Shown: piece by piece, positions 8,617-17,367 of the stretch | How positions within the stretch are numbered: position 1 is the first letter of the stretch | Layout of the letters: each line of letters starts with the position of its first letter | DNA from: JACCWP01 sp963801045 | GTDB lineage: Bacteria > Actinomycetota > Actinomycetes > Propionibacteriales > Nocardioidaceae | Direction of reading: 5' to 3' | DNA length: 64,000 nt | Assembly (NCBI GenBank): GCA_963801045.1 | Contig: CAWDDC010000004.1 | Coordinates: forward strand, 62,001-126,000 | Notes under the pieces: generated by a model | Told to the model about the DNA's origin: nothing | The model's input: only the letters and a program-made list of their open reading frames with translations | Database searches by the model: none | Position numbers and translations under genes: made by a program

Positions 8617-8941
8617 TCAGCCGGGCCGGCCCGGCCGCCGCGATCCGATGGACGCAGCCCACCAGGCGGCGAGCAGCCCGAGCACGATGAATCCGAGCGC
8701 GACCAGCACCTGCAGGTCCTCGGGCGCGTAGCGGGCCGCGAACCACACCTTGACCTCGGGGTCGACGCCGAACACGGCGAAGGCGATCGGCACCAGGCCC
8801 TGCGGGACGACGCACAGGATCGCCACCGTCCACACGGTGTTGCGCAGCGCGGAGGCAGGCCGCGAGAGCGGAGCGTCCGAGCTGCGGGCGGCGGCTGCCG
8901 CGTCCTGTCGGCCGGCTGCGGCCGACGTGCAGCAGGTCCAT
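8617..8941 (-). CDS. small two-helix membrane protein (or C-terminal end of the ABC permease)
   Basis: The conserved-looking part contains VWTVAILCVVPQGLVPIAFA and LQVLVALGFIVLGLLAAWWA, two clear membrane helices joined by a loop with FGVDPEVKVWFAARYAPED. ATG 8941 is the likely start, with one frame change near 8910. Alternatively the upstream permease reads through into it, because no stop separates the two once that frame change is allowed. I do not recognise a family. It ends 7 bases from the convergent kinase stop. Confidence 0.5.
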
Positions 8942-10562
8942 CAGCGCCGCGCCCCGGTCGGCCAGCCGGCGGGCGGCGACGTCGCCGCACCACCAGTAGA
9001 CACGGCTCCAGTCGCGACGCCGACCAGCACTCCTGCCGCCTGCAGCAGCGGCTGGTCCCGTACGGCACCGACCAGCACCACGGCGCAGCCGGGGAGCGCG
9101 GCGAGCGCGGCCAGCAGCAGGGTCAGGTACTGCTGGCCGATCACGGCAGCCGCAGCATCGGGGTCGTCGCCTGTGTCGAACGGGCCGGAGCGCCGCTGCG
9201 GGTCCTTCTGCCGGACCGGCTTGCTCACCGAGACCAGCACCATCAGGCCGGCCGTGCCGCCGAGCACCGCGGGGAGAGCCGCGAGGATCCACGGCCAGGC
9301 CCAGGTCTGTCCGCTCACCACGGTGAGCGCGACGGTCAGGGCGACCATGACCGGTGCGACCACGACCAGCCACGCGAGCTGCCGGCCGCGCACGTCGGCC
9401 CGCTCGACCCCCGGCACCATCCGGGTGAGCCACAACCCGGTGCCGTCGTCGCCGTAGACGTTGGCCGCGCCGGTGCTGACGATCAGCGCCGCTGCCACGC
9501 CGGCCCACGGCAGCGCGGCGGGGCGTCGAAGGCCACCGCGGGCACCGCGAGGTTGAGGCCGCTGATCAGCAGCGCGAGCAGCAGCAGCACGCTGCGGGCC
9601 GGGTCCCGGCGCCACGCGTGCAGCTCCCGCACCACCACCGCGCCGGTGGGTCCGGCGGGCAGCCACCGGTCCCCTGCACGCCGGGTCCCGGCCGGTACGG
9701 GCCGGCGAGGAGTGCCGCTGGGCGCCCGGCCCGGCGGCCGACGCATGGTGCGGGGCAGCAGCCCGGCCCAGGCCGTCAGCAGCAGGCCGCACAGCACGAC
9801 GAGGCCACCGAGGGCAGCGAGCACCGTGGGCCACTCCGACCGGCTGGCGGCCTCGACGGCCACCGGTCCCCACCCGGGTGGGACGACCCGCAGCGCCGTG
9901 CTGAGTGCCGGCGGCGGACCCTCCGCCACCTGCTGGCCGATCACGGCGGCCAGCGACCAGCCGCCCGAGGCGAGCGCGATGACCACGGCCATCAGCACCG
10001 CACCGAGCTCCTGGCCGCGGCGTGAGCCCAGGGTCGCTGCCAGGGCAGCCACCACGACCCGCGACAGCAGCACCATCAGCACGAGCTGCAGCACGGTCGC
10101 GGGCAGCGCGACGAGGAACGACGCCAACCCCCAGCGAGCCGCCGTGAGCGGGAGTGCCGCGAGGGCGAGCAGGGTGATGAGCGGAGCGGCTCCGACGACG
10201 GAGGCGCCGAGCAGTCCGGCGGCCAGCCGGCGGGGTGGGATCGGCAGCAGCGCGAACCACTCGGGGCGGAGCCCGACGCCGGCACCGCGGACCAGCATCG
10301 GGCCCAGCACCCAGCCCGCCGTCCACGCGAGGGCCAGGGCGGCGAGCAGGTCGACGGACCTGCCGGGCTGGTCGAACCGGACCAGTCCGAGCAGCAGCGA
10401 GCCGACCGCCAGCAGCACGCCGAGTGCGCGCAGGGTCGACGCCGTCCCCGATCCACCGGGTGAGTTGCGCGCCAGGGCTCGTCGCACCCCGATCAGCGCG
10501 CGGGTCGCGTCGCGCAGGTCGGCGGCGTCGCCGGTCGGGGCGCGGGTCAGGACGCCAGCCAC
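8942..10562 (-). CDS. ABC-2 type transporter permease, frameshifted
   Basis: A large hydrophobic protein that starts at GTG 10562, overlapping the end of the ATPase gene by 16 bases. Membrane segments include RALGVLLAVGSLLLGLVRF, LIVSTGAANVYGDDGTG, PAVLGGTAGLMVLVSVSKPV and YLTLLLAALAALPGCAVVLV. A central hydrophilic stretch (PTGAVVVRELHAWRRDPARS) has the VVxRELxxWRRDP pattern that recurs in actinobacterial ABC-2 exporters. The frame changes near 9520 and again near 8990. The N-terminus carries no signal peptide beyond the first helix. With the ATPase encoded just upstream it forms an ABC exporter of unknown cargo, placed convergent to the peptide-kinase cassette. Confidence 0.75.
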
Positions 10563-11314
10563 GCCAATGCCCCGCTGGCGTCGACGCGAGCACCGACCAG
10601 CTCGACGAGGGCGTCGTCGAGGGAGCGGCCGGCGCGTACGACGTCGAGCGGTCCTGCGGCGACCAGCCGACCCCGTGCCATCACGCCGACGTGGTCGCAC
10701 AGCTGCTCGACCAGCGTCATCACGTGGCTGGACAGCACCACCGTGCCGCCGGCGTCGACGAACCGGCGCAGGATCGTACGGATCGTCGTCGCCGACACCG
10801 GGTCGATCGCCTCGAGCGGCTCGTCCAGGACCAGCAGCCTCGGGGCGTGCAGCAGCGCGGTGGCCAGGGTGATCTTCTTGCGCATCCCGGCCGAGTAGTC
10901 GAGCACCACCGTGCGCTCGGCCTCGGTGAGCTCCAGCACCTCGAGCAGCTCCTGGGTCCGGGCCGCCACCGTGTCCGGGTCGAGCCCGCGCAGCCGGCCG
11001 AGATAGGTCAGCAGCTCGCGACCGGTGAGCCGTTCGGGCAGCGCCATCCCGTCGGGCAGGACGCCGATGAGCGGCTTGGCGGCCACCGGGTCGGTCCACA
11101 CGTCGATCCCGAAGATCCGGGCACTGCCGGCATCCGGCTGCAACAGCCCGACCGCCATCGACAGCGTGGTGGTCTTGCCGGCGCCGTTCGGACCCACCAA
11201 CCCGTAGAACGAGCCACGCGGGACGGCCAGGTCGACGTGGTCGGCCGCGGTGGTGTCGCCGAACTGCTTGACCAGGGTGGTCAGCTCGAGCGCCGGGGCG
11301 TCGGGTGTCGTCAT
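10547..11314 (-). CDS. ABC transporter ATP-binding protein
   Basis: This is an intact 255-residue ATPase with GLVGPNGAGKTTTLSMAVGL (Walker A), a Q-loop-region segment IGVLPDGMALPERLTGREL, DYSAGMRKKITLATALL (signature, SAGM in place of SGGQ, common in ABC-2 ATPases), LLVLDEPLEAIDPVSA (Walker B) and VLSSHVMTLVEQL (switch His). ATG 11314 is preceded by GAGGAGG. It pairs with the overlapping downstream permease gene to make an ABC-2 exporter, of the type used for drugs, lipids or small peptides; the substrate is unknown. The tandem palindromic repeat lies just upstream of its promoter region. Confidence 0.92.
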   Translation of the reverse strand: MTTPDAPALELTTLVKQFGDTTAADHVDLAVPRGSFYGLVGPNGAGKTTTLSMAVGLLQPDAGSARIFGIDVWTDPVAAKPLIGVLPDGMALPERLTGRELLTYLGRLRGLDPDTVAARTQELLEVLELTEAERTVVLDYSAGMRKKITLATALLHAPRLLVLDEPLEAIDPVSATTIRTILRRFVDAGGTVVLSSHVMTLVEQLCDHVGVMARGRLVAAGPLDVVRAGRSLDDALVELVGARVDASGALAWLAS

Positions 11315-11410
11315 CGCCGGTGCCTCCTCGTACGCCGCTTCGACATCGAAGGACAACTGATCATGCACCAGGACATTCCGGGCGTCGTCGACGGGCGCGC
11401 GTCGTGGGGC

Positions 11411-11536
11411 GAGGCAGACCGATCTCGAGACATCCGGGTCGCCCCGGCAGCCACGATGTCTCGACATCCGTCGGAGGCAGACCGATCTCGAGACATCCGG
11501 GTCGCCCCGGCAGCCACAATGTCTCGACATCCGTCG
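11411..11536. repeat. tandem 63-bp palindromic repeat, copies B1 and B2
   Basis: There are two direct copies of a 63-base unit (11411-11473 and 11474-11536) that differ only at the base before the right-hand ATGTCTC, as far as I can align them by eye. Each copy holds GAGACAT and ATGTCTC around a 22-base core, flanked by CAGACCGATCTC on the left and GACATCCGTC on the right. Copy A at 1357-1411 has the same core orientation but exchanged flanks. The repeat sits between the ABC ATPase start and the HxlR stop. Confidence 0.88.
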
Positions 11537-11568
11537 GCGCCGGGCGGCGCCGGGCGGCGGCGGGTGGG

Positions 11569-12246
11569 TCAGGCGGGGCGGGTGACGCCGGCGAACACCG
11601 ACAGCGTGAACCAGGAAGGCAGGGCCCGGCGCAGCGCTTCCGGCCCCTGCACCTCGACGGTGCCCGCGCGCAACGCGTCGGGCCAGCTCACGTCGCCGCG
11701 CCACACCTCGACCATGCCGCGCAGCCTGGCCTCGACCGTCACCGCGACCTCGTGGCCCGGGTCCACGTCACAGACGTCGGCCTCGTCGGAGGTGATCACG
11801 AGCCACCACGTACGCAAGCTCTTCGGCACGTCGGAGAACACGAACTGGACGACGGTGCGGCCGGCGGGGATGGCGGTGTGGTCGATGTTGCGCTGCATGT
11901 CCCACAGCAGCAGCTTGGGGTCGAGGTCCTCGTCGCCGAGCTCCCCGATCCAGCGGATGCCCCACACGCCGAGTGCCTCGACGACCGGCTGCAGCTCGCG
12001 TCCGGCCTGCGTCAGCACGTACTCCACGTCGTTGCCGTCGGACCGCCGCTCCAGGATGCCGGCGAGCACCAGCTGGTGCAGCCGCCTGGACAGCAGCGTG
12101 GGCGACATCCGCGGCAGCCCTCGGCGCAGCTGGTTGAAGTGCGTGCTGCCGCTCACCAGCTCGCGGACGATGAGCAGGGTCCACCGCTCGTCCAGCAGCT
12201 CCATCGCCTTGGCGACGGGACAGAACTGGTGATACGACGAGCCCAC
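11569..12246 (-). CDS. HxlR-family transcriptional regulator with C-terminal SCP2-like domain
   Basis: This is an intact 225-residue protein. The N-terminal winged helix has CPVAKAMELLDERWTLLIVR (the Cys near residue 9 and the DERWTLLIVREL signature), then FNQLRRGLPRMSPTLLSRRL (recognition helix region) and ILERRSDGNDVEYVLTQAGR (wing). A C-terminal half of about 110 residues resembles the SCP2 sterol-transfer fold found in some actinobacterial HxlR proteins. It may bind a small hydrophobic ligand, but this is inference. HxlR regulators commonly sense aldehydes, quinones or disulfide stress. The nearest divergent gene is the SAM methyltransferase, a plausible target. Confidence 0.88.
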   Translation of the reverse strand: MGSSYHQFCPVAKAMELLDERWTLLIVRELVSGSTHFNQLRRGLPRMSPTLLSRRLHQLVLAGILERRSDGNDVEYVLTQAGRELQPVVEALGVWGIRWIGELGDEDLDPKLLLWDMQRNIDHTAIPAGRTVVQFVFSDVPKSLRTWWLVITSDEADVCDVDPGHEVAVTVEARLRGMVEVWRGDVSWPDALRAGTVEVQGPEALRRALPSWFTLSVFAGVTRPA

Positions 12247-12308
12247 CCCAGCAGGCTAGGACCCCCGGACGAACCCGGCCACCGCTTCGCAGCCCGCTCG
12301 CCTCGCGC

Positions 12309-12366
12309 CCGAGTGGCGCAAACTCGGTCTGCTCGACGCCCGCAGGGCCCGGGTTCGCGCCACTCG
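12309..12366. repeat. imperfect inverted repeat (REP-like) between divergent genes
   Basis: CGAGTGGCGC (12310-12319) and GCGCCACTCG (12357-12366) are perfect 10-base inverted arms, extendable to about 16 bases with two mismatches. The roughly 37-base loop is G/C-rich. It lies in the 247-base space between the HxlR and methyltransferase starts. Possible roles are a dispersed REP-type element or a structured leader; no second copy was seen in the window. Confidence 0.6.
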
Positions 12367-12493
12367 CCGGGGCCTCGGCCATGTCGCGCCCGGAAGCCGG
12401 TACAGATCTCGTACTAGGTAGCGGTCCCGGCCCCTCCTAGGGTTCGACCACGGCAGCGACGGGTTGCCGGGAACCTGCTGGAGGGTGACGGCG

Positions 12494-13327
12494 ATGTCGG
12501 ACGTGATCGACGTGGCGGAGGCGGACCGGGCGCTGAAGGCCAAGCACCGGACGATGTGGGCGCTGGGTGACTACGCGGCGGTGGCCACCGAGCTGGTGGC
12601 GCCCTTGGGGCCGGTGCTGGTGGAGGCGTGCGGCGTGCAGGCCGGCGACCGGGTGCTGGACGTGGCGGCAGGTTCGGGCAACGCGGCGATCCCGGCCGCG
12701 GCGACCGGAGCGACGGTGGTGGCCTCCGACCTCACCCCCGAGCTGCTGGAGAACGGGCGCCGGCAGGCGGAGCAGCAGGACCTACAGCTGGAGTGGCGGC
12801 AGGCGGATGCCGAGTCGCTGCCGTTCGGCGACGGCGAGTTCGACACCGTGCTGTCCTGCCTGGGCGTGATGTTCGCGCCGCACCACCAGGCGGGTGCCGA
12901 CGAGCTGGTCCGGGTCTGCCGGCCGGGCGGGACGATCGGCCTGCTGAGCTGGACGCCGATCGGGTTCGTCGGGCAGATGTTCGCTGCGATGAAGCCGTAC
13001 GCGCCGCCGCCACCGCCGGGCGCGCAGCCGCCGCCGCTGTGGGGCGACGAGGACCACGTGCGCTCCCTGCTCGGCGACCGGGTGACCGACGTGCACGCGC
13101 GCCGGCAGTCGGTGCGGGTGGACCAGTTCGGCAGCGGCGAGGCGTTCCGCGACTACTTCAAGGCCAACTACGGTCCGACGATCGCGGTCTACGGCTTCAT
13201 CGCCGCCGACGCCGACAAGGTCGCCGCACTGGACCGCGACCTCGCTGACCTCGGCCGACGCTTCGACACCGGCGGCGGGGCGATGGACTGGGAGTACCTG
13301 CTCCTCACCGCGCGCACCACCACCTGA
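12494..13327 (+). CDS. class I SAM-dependent methyltransferase
   Basis: This is an intact 277-residue protein. Motif I is VLDVAAGSGNAAIPAAATG, followed by VVASDLTPELLENGRR (acidic ribose-binding Asp), ADAESLPFGDGEFDTVLSC (adenine-binding region) and a post-motif ELVRVCRPGGTIGLLSW. This is the UbiE/Methyltransf_11 layout. A Pro-rich loop (PPPPPGAQPPP) interrupts the C-terminal substrate-binding half. The start is ATG 12494 behind GGAGGGTGA. The substrate is unknown. It is divergent from the HxlR regulator. Confidence 0.9.
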   Translation: MSDVIDVAEADRALKAKHRTMWALGDYAAVATELVAPLGPVLVEACGVQAGDRVLDVAAGSGNAAIPAAATGATVVASDLTPELLENGRRQAEQQDLQLEWRQADAESLPFGDGEFDTVLSCLGVMFAPHHQAGADELVRVCRPGGTIGLLSWTPIGFVGQMFAAMKPYAPPPPPGAQPPPLWGDEDHVRSLLGDRVTDVHARRQSVRVDQFGSGEAFRDYFKANYGPTIAVYGFIAADADKVAALDRDLADLGRRFDTGGGAMDWEYLLLTARTTT

Positions 13328-13427
13328 CCGGACGGGCACACCCGCAGCCAGATGCCGGCGCGCCTTGGTCATTACTTCGGGTCGCGGAAGTGTTCGCGGA
13401 CGACCCCCTCGGAGCGGTCCGCGGTAC

Positions 13428-13433
13428 TAGGGT
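13428..13433 (+). promoter_or_regulatory. -10 box for leaderless lysX transcript
   Basis: TAGGGT lies 6 bases before the ATG at 13440. There is no ribosome binding site, which fits the leaderless layout seen at several other genes here. Confidence 0.5.
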
Positions 13434-13439
13434 CCGGTA

Positions 13440-16400
13440 ATGATGGACGACGATCCGCACGGGGGACCCGCTCCGGAAGATCCGCAGCGCGCCGAGTCGA
13501 AGGCCTCGACGCCGCCCGAGCACGACCCGGCGACGGCATCCGACGAGGCCGTCGATCCCGAGGAGCACCACGACTCCCAGCGCGAGATCCGCGAGCACAA
13601 GCTCGAGCAGATGCGCGCGGAGGGCATCGAACCCTACCCGTTCCACTTCGACCCCGACCACCACGTCGCCGACATCCGGAAGGCACACGAGGGTCTCGCC
13701 CCCGACACCCGCACCGACGACCGGGTACGGGTCGCCGGCCGGCTGATGCTGATCCGGCGTCAGGGCGGGCTGACCTTCGCGACGCTGCACGACCGGACGG
13801 GCGAGCTGCAGCTCTTCGTCGACACCAAGCGGTTGGGTGCCGAGGTGCACCAGCAGTTCGACGACCTCGACCGCGGCGACTGGGTCGGTGTCGAGGGCAC
13901 GGTGATGACCACGCGGCGGGGCGAGCTCTCGATCGGCGTCGGCCTCGTTCGAGCTGCTGGGCAAGGCGATTCTCCCGCCGCCCGACAAGTGGAAGGGCCT
14001 CACCGACGTCGAGACCCGGTACCGGCAGCGCTACGTCGACCTGATCGCCAACGAGCACACCCGCCGGGTCTTCGGGATCCGCCGCAACGTGCTGCTGGCC
14101 ATCCGCGAGCACCTCGAGGGCGAGGGCTTCTCCGAGGTCGAGGGGCCGGTGCTGTCCGACCATCCAGGGCGGTGCCTCGGCGCGGCCGTTCGTCACCCAC
14201 CACAACGCGCTCGACCTCGACCTGTACCTGCGGATCGCGCTGGAGCTGCACCTCAAGCGGCTGATCGTCGGCGGGATGGAGCGCGTCTTCGAGATCGGCC
14301 GGGTGTTCCGCAACGAGGGCGTCGACACCCGGCACAACCCCGAGTTCACGATGCTGGAGGCCTACCAGGCCTACGGCGACTACCACGACATGATGGACCT
14401 GACCGAGGGCCTGATCGTGCACGCCGCGAAGCGCGCCCTCGACGGCAACCTGACGGTCACGCTCGACGGTGAGCCGCTCGACCTGACCGCCGCCGTGGCC
14501 GCGGGTACGGTTCGCCGACATGATCAAGGAGAAGACCGGCGTCGACGATGCAGCCCGGCGATGCCGATCGACGAGGCGCGCGCGGTCCTCGACCGGCTCG
14601 AGATCCCGTGGGAGAGCGACTGGGGCAGCGGCCGGCTGATGAAGGAGGTCTACGACGAGCGCGTCCAGCACGAGGTCGTCGGCCCGGTGTTCTGCGTCGA
14701 CTACCCGCAGGAGGTCTCGCCGCTGGCGCGCGCGCACCGCGACGAGCCGGCCTACGTGGAGCGCTTCGAGCTGATCGTCGCCGGCTTCGAGCTGTGCAAC
14801 GCCTACAGCGAGCAGAACGACCCGGCCGAGCAGCTGAAGGCGTTCGAGGAGGAGGCGCGGGCCAAGGCCGAGGGCGACCCCGAGGCCGGCGACGTCGACC
14901 TCGACTACGTCCGCGCCCTCGAGTACGGCATGCCGTGCACGGGTGGCCTGGGCATCGGCATCGACCGGCTGGTGATGCTGCTCGCCAGCGTCGACTCGAT
15001 CCGCGAGGTGATCCTGTTCCCGACCCTGCGGCCGGAGTTCCCGAGCACCGCGGCCCCGGCGGCGGGGGAGGCAGCGGCATCCCGGCGGTCCGGCGCCGCG
15101 ATGGCCGCGGCCGCCGTCGACGACGCCGGCGAGCCCGCCCGCGGCGCCCGCCGAGGTGGCCGAGCTGCCGAAGGCCGTGGCGGTGCCACCGCCGGCCCCC
15201 ACCAGCGCCGGTCGCGGACCGGGCCGGGTGCTCGCCGCGCTGACCGCCGCCACCGGGGTCCTGTACCTGCTGGGGCTGGTGCCCTTCCTGCGTTCGCGCC
15301 TCGGCGTGATGGACGCCGACGTCATGCCGCTGTGGTTCCGGGTCGCCGGGCACGTGGCCACCGTGCTGCTGGGCCTGCTGCTGATCGTGCTGGCCGACCA
15401 GCTGGCCAAGCGCAAGCAGCCGGGCCTGGCAGGTGGCCGTCGCCGTGTTCGCGCTCGGGACCGTGCTGCACCTGCTCAAGGGCCCGCACCTGGTCGCCGG
15501 CCGCCGTCGCGGCGGCGATGCTGGTGGCGCTGGTCGTCAACCGACGCTACTTCCGGGCGCCGTCCGACCCGCCGTCGCTGCTGCGGCTGGTCCGGTTCGC
15601 CCCGATCTACCTGGGTGCCGTCTTCGCGTTCGGCGCGGTCAGCCTGTTCCTCGAGCGGGACCGGGTCGAGCCCGGGCTCACCGTCTGGGGCGTCGTCTGG
15701 ACGACCTTCGCGCGGCCTCGTCGGCGTCGACGGCGCCGTACACCTACGACGGTCGGTTCTTCGCCGACATGTTCCCCGCCGCGCTGCTCGCGCTCGGCAT
15801 CGTCGGCCTGGTCGGGCTTCTGCTGGCTGCTGTTCCGGCCGCTCGTCGCCCGGCGACGCGCACAGGCCGGGACGACTGGGAGCGGGCCGAGGCCCTCGTG
15901 CCGCACCTACGGCTGGGACACCCTCGCGTCCTTCGCCCTGCGCGACGACAAGAGCTTCTTCTTCTCCTCCGACGGCGAGGCGATGATCGCCTACACCTAC
16001 ATGGGCGGGTACGCGCTGGCGTCGGGCGACCCGATCGGCGCTCCCGACTCGCTGCCGACCGTGGTCGACGAGTTCCTCGAGATGTGCGACGAGCGCGCGT
16101 GGAACCCCGCGTTCCTGGCCGTGCGCGAGGCGGACGTGCCCGGCTACGCCGCCCGCGGGTTCCACCACTTCTACCTGGGCGACGAGGCGATCATCGACTG
16201 CGACACCTTCGCGCTCGAGGGGCGGGCGAGAAGAGCGTGCGCGCGGCCGTGCGCCGGGTCGGCAAGAGCTACCGCTTCCAGCTGGTCCCGGAGTCGAAGG
16301 CGTCGCCGACGCTGGTGCGGCAGCTCAACGAGATCAGCGCGCGGTGGCGGGGCAAGAAGCCCGAGCGCGGCTTCACGATGTCGCTGCAGCAGGACGTCGC

Positions 16401-16940
16401 CGGCACCGATCCCGAGTTCCTGCTCTGCGTGGCCTTCGACGAGCACGACAGGCCGGGCGGCTTCCTGCGGCATCGTGCCCGCCTACGGCGCCGACTTCGG
16501 CTACACGCTCGACCTGATGCGCCACGACCCCGGCGCGCCGAACGGGATGACCGAGTTCCTCATCGCCGGCACGCGCCGCGGCGCTGAGCAGGAGGGCGTG
16601 CGCCGGCTGTCGATGAACTTCGCGATGTGGGGCCGGCTGTTCCCGGACGACGTGCCGTTCACCGCGAGCCAGCGGCTGGCCAGGCGGGTGATCCGCGTGC
16701 TCAACCCGTTCTTCCAGATCGAGTCGCTGCACGAGTTCAACGCGAAGTTCGCGCCCGAGTGGCTGCCGCGGGTGCTGGTCTACCGGAGGCCGGAGGACCT
16801 GCCGCGGGTGGCGCTGCGCTACGCCGGCGCCGAGGGCTTCCTCGCCGTGCCGGGGCTCGGGCGAGCTGTTCGTGCCGAAGCCGGTCGCAGCGGCCGAGGC
16901 GTCGGCCCCGGCCGCCCGCGAGGACACCCGGGCGGCATGA
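13440..16940 (+). CDS. lysX: lysyl-tRNA synthetase fused to membrane lysyltransferase (LysX-type), frameshifted
   Basis: The first half is a complete class II LysRS: an OB-fold anticodon-binding domain (VRVAGRLMLIRRQGGLTFAT, HDRTGELQLFVD), motif 1 and the catalytic core (WKGLTDVETRYRQRYVDL; RVFEIGRVFRNEGVDTRHNP, motif 2; GGLGIGIDRLVMLLASVDSI, motif 3). An Ala/Pro linker leads to about six membrane helices (from LAALTAATGVLYLLGLVPFL to ALLALGIVGLVGLLLA). A DUF2156/MprF-type aminoacyltransferase domain follows (SFFFSSDGEAMIAYTYMGGY; GVRRLSMNFAMWGRLF). LysX makes lysyl-phosphatidylglycerol from Lys-tRNA. In the Mycobacterium protein I know of, the membrane half comes first, so the order here is reversed. 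The frame changes near 13945, 14160, 14510, 14560, 15130, 15440, 15500, 15720, 16225, 16465 and 16860. A lost stop between two separate genes near 15050 cannot be excluded. Confidence 0.85.
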
Positions 16941-17367
16941 GGACACCGGGCGGGGGTGGTGGCCCTGCTCGCGGTCACGGCCCTCGCGTCGGCCTGTGGC
17001 GTCGCGGGACTCGTTCGGCGACGGGTCGTTCGGCGAGATCGAGGACGCGTTCGAGCAGGCGGGGCTGGAGACCTGCGCGCACCACGAGGAGCCCGACGGC
17101 ATCGCCAACCAGGCCACCAGCAGCCGCACGTACGAGCTCGCGCTCGACTGCGACGACGAGGACCGGGCGCAGGTCACCGTGGACGCGTTCGACGACGTGG
17201 ACGACCGCGACGCCGCCGTCCGTGGCTTCGAGGTGCAGGTCCGTCCGCCGGGGTCCGGCGCCGCGTGGACCTTCGGGAAGACCTCGATCTTCGTCTTCGG
17301 AACGGCGGACGACGCCGTCTTCGACACGGTGGCGACGGCCCTCGACGACATGGGTGCCGAGCGATGA
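16937..17367 (+). CDS. small predicted lipoprotein, frameshifted near the N-terminus
   Basis: ATG 16937 overlaps the lysX stop (ATGA). A short signal peptide, VVALLAVTALASACG, ends in a lipobox-like ASAC. The mature part is acidic (GSFGEIEDAFEQAGLETC, ELALDCDDEDRAQVTVDAFD) and contains two further Cys residues that could pair. The C-terminus FGTADDAVFDTVATALDDMG is helical. About 140 residues; the frame changes near 16955 and 17010. No family is recognised. It is coupled to lysX and to the following permease by ATGA overlaps at both ends, so all three are probably co-transcribed. The role may be in the cell envelope (inference). Confidence 0.65.

Noticed and set aside
12430..12470. tRNA-like GGTTCGA segment
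   Set aside because: No flanking arms that could fold into a cloverleaf.
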